Below are positions 54,623 through 64,000 of a DNA stretch of 64,000 nt, in pieces. Origin of the DNA: Ceratobasidium sp. AG-K (taxonomy: Eukaryota > Basidiomycota > Agaricomycetes > Cantharellales > Ceratobasidiaceae); the NCBI GenBank assembly GCA_037039685.1, contig JAWNGF010000006.1:496001-560000 (forward strand). Reading direction: 5' to 3'. How positions within the stretch are numbered: the first letter of the stretch is position 1; the number at the start of each line of letters is the position of its first letter. The notes below the pieces were generated by a model, which did not search any database, was not told the DNA's origin, and was given only the letters and a program-made list of their open reading frames with translations. The position numbers were made by a program, and so were the translations under genes.

Positions 54623-56269
54623 GTTGGAGGATTGGTGGGGCTGACGCCGGGTTACTTGGGGCGCGCGGAAAGCCAGATTGAGAGATCGGAGGGGTTGCCT
54701 GAAGATATTTAAGGAAAACGGCTTTGGTGCCGGTTGTGGATGGAACTAACCGCCGTGGATCAACAATGACAGTTATCAGGCCTTAGCGCCCTGGTTGTAA
54801 ATTGCTGATACCCTTGGCTGAGCGCAGCCAGCACAGCAACTAGGTTCAACATGTTCGTTTTCGCAGTCTAAAGGACGCGTTTGTATGTATGTCGCTCAGG
54901 GACGGACAGGCCGGGCACAAGGGTACGAGACTTTGTGATGGCCAAGTGTCTTGTCGCTCTTGGACCTACCAATGATCGGTCAGGACAAACGAGATACAAC
55001 AACAACCATAATTTTCTTGGGGTCGATTGCAACACTATCGCCCAGATCTGTATCTTTGACCCGTAAACTCCGCGTTCCAGGGTATTCAACTTGGAGGCTG
55101 GACTTTCACGTTTTCGAGCACGGGTTAAACCGTCGGCTCACATGATGCCATCAATCATCCAGCCTTCCTAATACCCGAGACAGTCCCGGAACGCACCAAT
55201 GAGTCAGATTAGGCTACAATATTGGTGACATCGTAAGTCGCCGCGTCATTTTCACGTACGAGATACCTTGAACCCATCGCAAATCCACGCCACTGAAGAT
55301 CTTTCGAGCCGGCGCGCAGTCGGTTATGGTTGAGGACGCGGCAGATCTCAACCAGCGCAGTCCTTGTGCCAATGATTACCACATGGACACTTGTTCTACG
55401 CAGCACTTCATGCTGATATATTGAAATAATGATGCGTCGCACGCAGGGACCTTTACAGATCCAGAAGCAACAAGCCAAGATGACTGGGCAGCATAGCATA
55501 CATGCCTCAAGGCGATGAATGCAAGGATTTCACGAGCGCACTAATCCCTTCGCTAATGGGTATACCTGAAATTATTGGTAATGTTAAATTTGGGGAATAT
55601 CATACCTCGCACCGGTCTCCCTTGGAGTGACGTTAAATACACACAGGTTAGGAGCTATTAATGGACATCCAGGACGACAGGAATTCTGGAACATGATTTC
55701 CAAGGGGACGAGCAATTTCATGCCTGGGTTTTATAAATATACATTTTGAGAGGAGAAGGGCGGTTCACTTCGGGTGCATATGCCCTGACTTGATTTCTTT
55801 GGGCACAAACTCGCATCGCCATCCACGTCTAAGCACATCCACAACCTCCGAAAGAAAGAATGATGGGGACAATTTATGCCGGCCTTTCTACTTGGCGCGG
55901 CTGGGAGCTGCTCCCTATCCAATTGGCAGGCTTGGATGAGGTCTAGGAGACATAGCTCTCAGAGGTCCACTGCGATGAGATCTAAGGTAGACAATATCAG
56001 GCAACTTTGCAACATCCCGTCCTACGTGCCATGCCCAACTCGCTCAAGCCGCTCAGGGCACCTGATGTCACCCAGCGGCGAGTAATTAGCACGGAACGGG
56101 GAACTCTTGGAATCAAGGGTATGCTTACGTCACCCGTAAAGTGATGGAACAGGTGGACTCAAGTCTCCAACATTGCCACAACTTGCCCTAACCCGCGTAC
56201 GAAACCCAGCCGAAACTACTGTTATAATTAGCTACTACACTCTGACCAGAACCAGGCGCCCGTGACGAC
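54623..56269. other. Spacer with one possible exon fragment
   Basis: On the minus strand, 55499-55209 is open and encodes RTSVHVVIIGTRTALVEICR, loosely like the 53.7-kb fragment (AVHTVIVSSMIVIGTNVTCQ). No start or full gene is seen. The rest, including the upstream region of the first methyltransferase gene, has no supported feature. Confidence 0.35.
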
Positions 56270-57572
56270 ATGTTCAACGACGAACACAACCCTGATACCC
56301 CTATGGATCACGAGGGTCAATCCTCTGACGGGGCGATTGCATTTTATGACCCAGAAACGGATGGAGTGGTGTATCGTATCGTCCCCAGTTACAAACCCGA
56401 GTCGATATCAGACATTACTTCTGAAACCGAGTCAGATGCGTCGGCGACGACGATCGGTTCGGACGATTTGAGTGGTACGTGCTCTTGTTGATCCATCAAC
56501 TTTTTTTTTTTGGGTCTGACAACGAGCAGATTATTTCGTTACGATGTACGAGCGGCAGCACCCCGCAAGTGAAAATGCCATGCGGTGGTTGCCATTGGAC
56601 AACGTCAGGCGAGATATATTGCGACACGTGGTGGAAAAGTATGTCTACGAAGGCAACTATGTTGGACCAGTTAAGGAAATACTTTCTCCCGGGCCGGGGA
56701 AGGGGAAGCAACGCGTATTGGAAATTGGCACACGGAGTGGGACATGGTGAGTTGCGTTCGTATTATCGAATCCCGAGCCTGACCTAGCGTAGGATCCAAG
56801 AAATGGCGGCCGAGTTCCCGCACGTCCAATTCCAAAGCTTGGATATTGCTCCGCTTACCCCGCACGCACAACGCTCGAATATCGAGTTTGAGGTGTATGA
56901 TTTCGCCAAAGGGCTCCTGCTCGAGGACAATTCTCAGGATATAGTCTTCATAAACAACGGTTTGGAGTTGGTGTGCAGCGTTATTATACGCGTCAATGCA
57001 CTTGTGCTAAAGATTGTGTGTAGGTCATAGATTATCGAGGGCTCTTGATCGAAGCCCACCGTGTACTTCGACCCGGCGGGCTCCTTCACCTACGCGAACT
57101 AGGGCACGGTCTCTGGGACCCAGAAGATCTCACGAAACGCCCTACGGTGACTAATCCGAATTCCTGCCTTCTGTTCGACCTTGTTCTCAAAGCGACCGAG
57201 AAATATGGAGCCGACACAAACGCACGCAACAAGACAGAGGGGTGGCTCTCGCCCAGTTCGGACCTGTGGACTAATCCTCGACACCCACGGGGGTTCGAGA
57301 ACATACATACCGTCTGTAAACTGCATCGCCCATACCCGCACGCTGGTTACTCCTGTTCGACCCACATGGATCCACATATGATCCCGTTACTGGGGCACTT
57401 GTATCTGATGTGCATACGAGATGCCGTTGGTCTACTGTGCGATGGTGGGCTGAGTATGGATGAAGCCAAGGCGTTGACTGAGGTGGTAGTTGATGAGCTG
57501 AGGAATCCGGCAAAGTGCACGGTCCTCAAGATGTATATGATGTATGCGACGAAGCGGCGGGGCGATAATTGA
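56270..57572 (+). CDS. SAM-dependent methyltransferase (TAM/LaeA-like), copy 1
   Basis: Four exons: 56270-56474, 56530-56746, 56793-56970, 57024-57572. The sum is 1149 nt, giving 382 residues in frame. The N-terminus is acidic and disordered (YDPETDGVVYRIVP, ESDASATTIGSDD). The class I methyltransferase fold begins with QRVLEIGTRSGTW (residues about 129-141), followed by EFPHVQFQSLDIAP, SQDIVFIN and LIEAHRVLRPGGLLHLRE. These are the usual order of SAM-binding motifs I, II and post-II. The motif I pattern normally seen is GTGTG; here the central Gly is Arg. Substrate unknown. The next gene is a tandem paralogue with the same exon phases. Confidence 0.87.
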
Positions 57573-58015
57573 TAGTCGGAGATTTCACTGGTGTTTAGGC
57601 ATTGCATACGCCTGAGTTGATGTATGGACTTTCCTTTCTCGCTATCAGAACATTACTGTATTTATAATGATTAGGGTCGTACGCCGAATTTACGGAGAGT
57701 GCTGGGCTACGGAGCCGGTTTGAACGAGCCTGAGTAAGGATTGTGTTGAGCTATTGAAACGCACAATAATCCAATACTATCTCTATCGCTTGACTCTGCC
57801 TGTATGCATTTCAATCCTGGGCACATGACTCCTAAGCGCTTACCTAATTAGAATTGAAATGGCCGGGCTCCGACAACCGCAGCTAGTAACGACCGCCCAG
57901 GTTTTCAACGGTCATCACCTACAGTTCTTTGTGTCTAGCCTTGAGAACTCAAAGCGCCCAACGAAATTGACGATAAAATTACCTCCCAATCAATAGATTA
58001 GTCGTGCATTCCGAC
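57573..58015. other. Spacer between the two methyltransferase genes
   Basis: About 440 bp holding the 3' end of copy 1 and the promoter of copy 2. No conserved box or repeat is evident. Confidence 0.5.
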
Positions 58016-59345
58016 ATGCTACATGATAATTCTGGCGTTCCTCCCATAAACCCCTCAGATCTAGAGCGGCCGGTCATGTCAGCCTACCCAGTATACGATC
58101 CCGAAACTGAAGGTGTCGTTTACCGGGTGGTACCGACCCAGCATACTGAGTCGATATCGGAAATCGTGTCCGAGCCGGAATCGGACGCGTCCGCAATGAC
58201 GATTAGGTCGGATGATGTGCATGGTGCCCCCGTCATCGTATTTTCTTGGCTGAAGACCGATTCCTAACTATATGATCAGATTATTTCGTTACACAGCATG
58301 GGCGCCAGTACCCTGCGAGCGAAAACGCGCTTAGGTGGCTCCCTATGGATGACACGCGACGGGAGACATTAAGCCATACAGCCCAAAAATATCTGTATGG
58401 CCATAACTACACTGGTCCGGTCAAGGAGATACTATCCTCGGATCCTGGAGTGGGAAAACAACACCATGTGCTAGAAATAGGAACGAGAGGCGGCATGTGG
58501 TAAGTCGCGGTTACACTTCAGTTCGGTGGGGCTTTTCTTGACATGGCGTAGGGTTCAAGAAATGGCGACCGAGTTTCCACACGTTCAGTTTCAGAGCTTA
58601 GATATTGTACCATTCGTCCCACATCTACCCCGCACGAATGTTGTCTTTGAGGTCTACGATATCACGGAAGGACTCTTGCTTGCAGACGATTCTCAAGACA
58701 TCGTGTTCGTAAACATGGGGATCCAACTGGTTAGTGTCAATGGCGCCTCCTCGATGTATCCAAATATGGTCGTACTGATAAAATCACCGGTAGGTTAAGG
58801 ACTATCGCGCGCTTTTGCTCGAGATCCGCCGCGTACTTCGACCCGGTGGACTTGTTCACTTGCGAGAAGCCGGACCAGGAATGTGGGACCCAGAGGACCT
58901 GTCCAAGCCTGCTCGACTGACGAATCCAATTGGATGCCATTGCGTTGACCTCACTTGTGATGCGATGAAAAAGCATGGTGCCGACCCAGACATATGCGAC
59001 AAACTAAGTCATTGGTTGTCTCCGGAGTCTGAAACCTGGAAAGACTCTAATTGTGCAAGCGGGTTTGAACAAATACATACCGAGATCAAGACGCCCAGGG
59101 TATATCCGCACGCGGGCTACTCTTGCGCAACCGACGTGGACCCTCATATGATACCATTATTGGGCCATTTATATGTCATGCTCATGCGAGACTCGGCTGG
59201 CTTGCTATGTGACGCTGGGCTCGAGGCTAAAGAGGCCAACTCGCTTATTGAGGCAATGATCGAAGAGTTGAAGGATCCAGAAAGGTGTCCGTCGTTCAAG
59301 TTGTACACTGTGTATGCTACAAAGCCACGGGATGATGTGTGTTGA
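58016..59345 (+). CDS. SAM-dependent methyltransferase (TAM/LaeA-like), copy 2
   Basis: Exons 58016-58223, 58280-58499, 58552-58729 and 58794-59345 sum to 1158 nt, giving 385 residues. Exon 3 is 178 nt in both genes, and all intron phases match copy 1. Shared features are YDPETEGVVYRVVP, DYFVT, VLEIGTRGGMW (residues about 133-143), EFPHVQFQSLDIVP, RRVLRPGGLVHLRE, WDPEDLSKP and YPHAGYSC..DPHMIPLLGHLY. ATG 58016 is preferred because the acidic N-terminus aligns with copy 1 from there. As in copy 1, motif I has Arg in place of a Gly. No frame damage. Confidence 0.87.
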
Positions 59346-59737
59346 CAATTAGGCGTGTGGTTGTTCTTTCGAACCAATTGAGTACTATTTATGTGACTGG
59401 AGACTGTTGGATGCACGTTTATTGCCGATTTAGGGGTTGCCTCTTCACGTTTTGCCTCCATTAGACCAAGAGATGTATGTCAAGTACGAGGTGGGTGTCA
59501 TGGTGGAGAGATTGCGAAAGCATGGCCGTACCAGCGGACTCAGTATCATGTTGTCGAGTTACCAGATGGTCGCCGTTGTGGTGGATTGTGCACAAGTTCG
59601 TCACTCGCCGGCTCTCGATATTCACGATGCCGATGGAGAAGTTCGGGACTGTCCATTGCTTTTGGTTCACCTCCTTTTCCCCCAATAATGTCTACTCCGA
59701 AGACTCCGCAGCGAACGTGCCAGGCGTGTAGACCACC

Positions 59738-60190
59738 ACAATCAATGGTGTACTTCCAGAGGAGATCATTCGCCTCATCGTACACATGACCGACGACGAA
59801 ACTCGAAGCTTTGTTCTTCCTCTTGTCTCGCGCGGAATTTGATCCATATACCTTGAACATCTGAGAGTTGGGGCACACACACTACTAGGACCAGGCGAGT
59901 ATAATACGTACAAGTTTTTATCTACTTCGGCCCCTTTGACGACCGAAACGTATGCAAAACTCTTCCGAACCCACGAGGACAAGACTCACAAAGGACCTGC
60001 TGGAAGTTTTCAACACGATCAAACCAGCTGCGGCGGGGCTGATATCAACGAGGTGCTGGCGGATTATTACCGAGAGCGCAGCAGCCGCGAGATTCAAAAC
60101 TAGAGGCTCAGACCGGAGCACTTGGAGTGGAAGAACGTTATTCGGGGTGAGCAGCTGCCGACTATGTGTATACAGGTTGTAGAAGGGGTG
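59738..60190 (+). pseudogene. Broken F-box-like frame
   Basis: One plus-strand frame reads INGVLPEEIIRLIVHMTDDE (an F-box-like LP.EII..I opening), then LVSRGI and a TGA, then LEHLRVGAHTLLGPGEYNTY and text up to YYRERSSREIQN, a TAG, and RPEHLEWKNVIRG. Two stops interrupt an otherwise open 450-nt frame. Assignment to F-box proteins rests only on the opening motif. Confidence 0.4.
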
Positions 60191-63100
60191 TGGCGTATGG
60201 GGTTGGGTTCAGAATCTTGAGGCTCGTTTAAATTGCTGGAGATCTGGGAAAGGCCCTTAGATAGATTTGTCTTGAATTGTAAGGACTATAAATGGTCGTG
60301 AGATCATTGACAAAAAGAATTGTGTGATTTCCGAAGATAGGCGTGAGTGTGATGTTACATACACATAGCACCTTGCTACACACGAACAGGGCGCAAGGTA
60401 CTGGGATATGAAACACGGAATAGTACGATGAGCCATCTTTCGCACAAGAGGTGGCTGAGGAGACCAGTCAAAACGTTCCATTAGTGTCGCACCAAAGAGA
60501 GTGGATGTAGTGCAAGCGAGGCGAGGCAGGAGCGAATCGACCATGCAGATCGAGGGACGCGTCGACCCGCGTCCGGATCTGATGACGTCACTCGAAGTCG
60601 CTATCGATCATTTGACCATAAACAAATCAATTTAACCTCTTCGTGATGTGCCAAAAGCTTTCCAAGACCGTCACTGGGTCAATGCACGGCCTGATAACAA
60701 AGTCAATGAAAATGGATCTATTTGGCGGAAACCCGCGAATTGAGAATACCATACAGGAGGCTGGGTGACGTGACGAAATAAGCAACAGATTCGTACTGCC
60801 CTTTTGGGCGCTAAAATAGATCTAACCTAAATCGCGGAGCGGGGATGTCCCTGGGTATACAGCTTCGCGATGGTGCCTTGTTGATCAGAAATACTCTTTG
60901 AACTGGTTGGTAAAGCCTGTGCCGTATAGTGAGATGTTCAAATGTCGTAGTAGATTGGGTAAGAGTGGCATACCTCGAAAGGATCCAGAGTCAAGGATGC
61001 TTCGCAACGAGAGCCGAGCATCGCAATACAGGAGTCGTAGCTGGTCTTCGGTATTTGGCTGCTAGAGAGTTGTCGCTCAACCAGTCTGGAGTGGTGGGTC
61101 GGCCCGAAGAAATAATTTTCTGTTAAGAACAGACCTAGCCTAACAGACCTACATATGGTGATATATAATACCAATAGAATATCGAGGCGAAACCCCTTAC
61201 CAAAAGGGATCTAGGTCTCTCGAGACTGAGGAGGATCTGGAAGTGTTTGGAGCTGGAGGATACGAGTCGACCTTGATACTAGATACACTCTTGGCCATGC
61301 AGATAGAGTGAGTCGATATGTTTCTTAATAACTAAAGAAATGTCAGTGGCCAAGCACAATCAACACGAGCTAGTACTCATACACCCCCCAAGGCACTTAT
61401 CGTTTAAAGTATCAAGCTGCCAAACGACTAAACAACTGAGCGACGCCACATTTCCGCACGGTCCTGTGAAATTGGTAATAGGGCTAGACGGGAACTTGAG
61501 CTGAACGAACCTGAATGGAGACCTCTACCGCTGGCCTTGCAGGTCGATAAATATCCTAGTGGTACTCCGGAAGTGGAAGTCCAGTATGTATCGTGGCGAC
61601 CTCGCGTTAAAAGAGTTCATAGGGATACCCCAGAGAGTTGCTGGGGCATGACATTATATCTAAATGGTGAATACGATTGCCTAGGATTCGCACTACGTTG
61701 GGTACGGGGAACCGAACCATAGAATATTGTGGATTTCGGAGAATTCTGAGGAGTGGAGACCTCAGTGCGACAATAAATCTGTGAAGGGGATCGGGTGCCG
61801 GTGGGGCACAGGACCCATCGAACATTTAAGATTGTAGTTGGTTTGTCATCTGACATTAAGCATAATCTAATAGTCCCCCCGGGGGGTCGACAGTGTTCGT
61901 ATGATGGAGTGATGGGACTCACAGCAACCTGCAGCTGGATGACGGGTGGGTGGTTCCGACGACATGGAAGTGTAATGGTTGTTTGGTTTTCTTTGCGACG
62001 GGGGGTAGCTTATGTGAGCGGAATGACTCAGCACGGTCTCGAACTTCCTGTGATGGCGCACAACTGCTACAAGCCTCCTCCCAATCAACGGCAGATTATG
62101 ATTACGTGCACCCATGAGTGTTAGTACTAACAAAGACAAGGATATACTATAGGAGTGGCAGCGACTCGGTGGCGCCAGTCTCTCTCCACTCAAGAACTCC
62201 ATCATTTTGTGCGAACACGAATGGCGAACGGATGCGTTACCCCCCAGTTTCGATTCGTACCACGAGAAACACTGCATCTAGAGCGGAACCTAACTGTGAC
62301 ACGAGTTTCATCACACGAATCAACCTAACCTACCGTCTCACGGGCTCGTGCAGGTACCATAGAAACGCTATCGCCTCACCCAAGTTTCATTGATTCCAAA
62401 ATTCACGCCCTATACGACGCATTCGGAAACAAGGGGTGCATTTCCACGTTCGCTTTCTCCTTCTACGTTACTTATGCGTTTTGCTTTGGCTCTCCGCAGG
62501 TTTAACCCATGAAAAAATTTGCATTGACCGCGGGAATCGATTCTGGGGGCGATACAAACGCTCTTTCTCAATTTGGCGGGAATGGATTTGTTTGATGGGT
62601 TCAGAGCCATTCGCTGACGCACAAAATTCAGGCGCATACATTTGAGTATCTTCCTAGGCGGGAGTCGAGGTGCTCAAGGGGGAGCGGGAGGCGGTGGTTA
62701 GGCAATTCGAGGAGCGAATCGGAACATAGTGCCGTGTAATGCTCATAGTTGATATCCCTTTGGGCGGAGCTAATGACAACGTATCACAAATTTAGGAGCA
62801 CGGCGGAGTAGGGCGAAGCAGCGATACACTGTTTCAATTAATTCAAACGAAACCAACTATCCAGATCTACCAGGGAGGCACAAGTGTATACTCTGATACG
62901 TGGTGGCGGTAGGGTATTTCGAGCTGGTTGTGGGGAAATCGAGGGAATGGGATTCGGGCGACGGTGATAAAAGGCGCTCAGAATGTGCGTGACTTTCCGC
63001 TTGTCCCTTTCACGCTAAGTTTGGGTCGGACTTGCCAAATTCAAAGGAAGAAGCTTGAAATTTGACTTATAGATGGCCATATTCGGAGTGCGATTATAAG

Positions 63101-63946
63101 CAGCATCCAGGGGTACATTGACTGGCCCCGTCTGGGTCTCTAGCTTACAGTAGGAGCGCGGAAAGCGGAAGATATGAAAGGCCGATACATCTTCTATTCT
63201 TCACTATCACATTCAGAAAACTCACTCTCCATCAGTGGCGTAAAGGGCTCTCGTTTTTATGGACCAATCCCAGCCTGGAATGGCGCGCCTCCGGCCGAAT
63301 GGTGATTTAGAATAGCCAACGCGGAGTACTCTTACGACACTGATGTGGTTGGAGCCGGTGACAGCCCGAAAATGGGTCCGTTCTGGGCCGCATGGGTACA
63401 TACCCAGCTGATCGTGGGAACTGCCGCAGCACATTGTCTCGATCCGCCTCCGTCGTTCGGAGCGGACCACGTATAGGCCATGGGTTGAAACCCGAAACAA
63501 TGAAAAACAGAGTACTCTGATCATGGCGTACACTTTCCGTGTGAGCGTGATCTGGCGGTACATATCTTATATATAATCCATCTCCATCATGTTTATTTAC
63601 TTTGCGTTCATCTCGTCCCCACTGTTCTTCGTGCGCTTCGGCGCGCAAACCATCGCTGTGGAACACGGTTCAACTGAGCGTTGGTCCGTACGGTTTTAGG
63701 ATAATTCAATTTATACTTGAACCGATTAGTGAAGCCTTTGCACGCTTCTGAGGACGGAAAGCGCCAACAAAAAGAGAGTTTATCATATTGTGTTATCTAG
63801 TAATCAATCAGGCCTCATGGAGGAGCCTAAGGTCACGTGAAGAGGCACGCCCTTGTCTCCTATCACCTACCACCATCACGCCCGCACGATAAAAGGAACC
63901 TTCGTCGCGCTGGCTCCAGAAGTTCCTGCTCATACCGAACGCTGCT
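60191..63946. other. Long stretch without a convincing gene
   Basis: Short open pieces on the plus strand near 61381-61722 (KYQAAKRLNN; ATFPHGPVKLVIGLDGNL; then PEVEVQYVSWRPRVKRVHRD to a TAG at 61722) lie in three successive frames and could be a degenerate gene. A possible last exon (VEVLKGEREAVVRQFEERIG) ends near 62730. No domain is recognised. Confidence 0.35.
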
Positions 63947-64000
63947 ATGCACGCCGCACTCCAGGTACCCGAACTCATTGATTTGATATGTCGACAGACC
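63947..64000 (+). CDS. Start of an F-box-like gene, cut by the window edge
   Basis: ATG 63947 opens a frame that stays open to the last base: MHAALQVPELIDLICRQT. The LQVPELIDLIC pattern is a common F-box opening in agaricomycete gene families. A TATA-like GATAAAAGG lies about 58 nt upstream, in a TCACGTGA-containing stretch. Only 18 codons are visible. Confidence 0.5.
   Translation, partial: MHAALQVPELIDLICRQT

Overview
The window reads as repeat-rich nuclear DNA of a filamentous basidiomycete. Genes carry many very short introns (44 to 62 nt, GT..AG), and the mobile elements are LTR-copia, chromodomain gypsy, a LINE with RNase H and a pogo-like transposase. The host families fit an agaricomycete of the Rhizoctonia (Cantharellales) type: a DUF6535-like membrane protein, TAM-type methyltransferases and F-box-like starts. 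The species is an inference. All gene models and repeat relations below come from reading the sequence by eye; no database search was run.

Left part (1-16.5 kb): a dead pogo/Tigger-type transposase (116-752). Then a decayed block (about 1315-4010) that is a diverged duplicate of about 10150-12565, interrupted by a copia-type solo LTR (2590-2970). Then two intact multi-exon genes: a DUF6535-like membrane protein (6156-10522, nine exons with 5- to 29-nt micro-exons and an internal tandem duplication) and a 1378-residue disordered Ser/Pro-rich protein (12142-16469, with an 11-nt exon).

Middle (17-26.8 kb): a tandem array of three minus-strand paralogues of a small polytopic membrane protein (17158-18356, 20035-21270, 22835-23961), all with the same three-exon layout and a 27-nt middle exon. 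A fold-back repeat lies between the first two.

Transposon block (26.8-51.7 kb): a full-length, apparently intact LINE (26819-33103) with a 15-bp target-site duplication and poly(A). Next to it a fourth paralogue of the membrane-protein family is cut into two pieces (3' piece 33402-33690, 5' piece 51751-52623) by a copia element (33691-51745; 160-bp LTRs, target duplication GGGAG). The copia element is itself invaded by gypsy chromoviruses: a solo LTR (34891-35306), and a gypsy-in-gypsy nest (36744-50634). LTR orientations and flanking 5-mers in the nest show that a segment of about 11 kb was later inverted by LTR-LTR recombination. The gypsy leader suggests self-priming; the copia leader suggests a half-tRNA-iMet primer.

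Right part (52-64 kb): low-confidence small membrane-protein fragments, two tandem SAM-methyltransferase paralogues (56270-57572 and 58016-59345) with matching exon structure, a broken F-box-like frame (59738-60190), a long stretch without a convincing gene, and the first 18 codons of an F-box-like gene at the right edge (63947). Nothing ties the host genes into one pathway. The window is best described as gene-family tandem duplication plus nested transposon growth.
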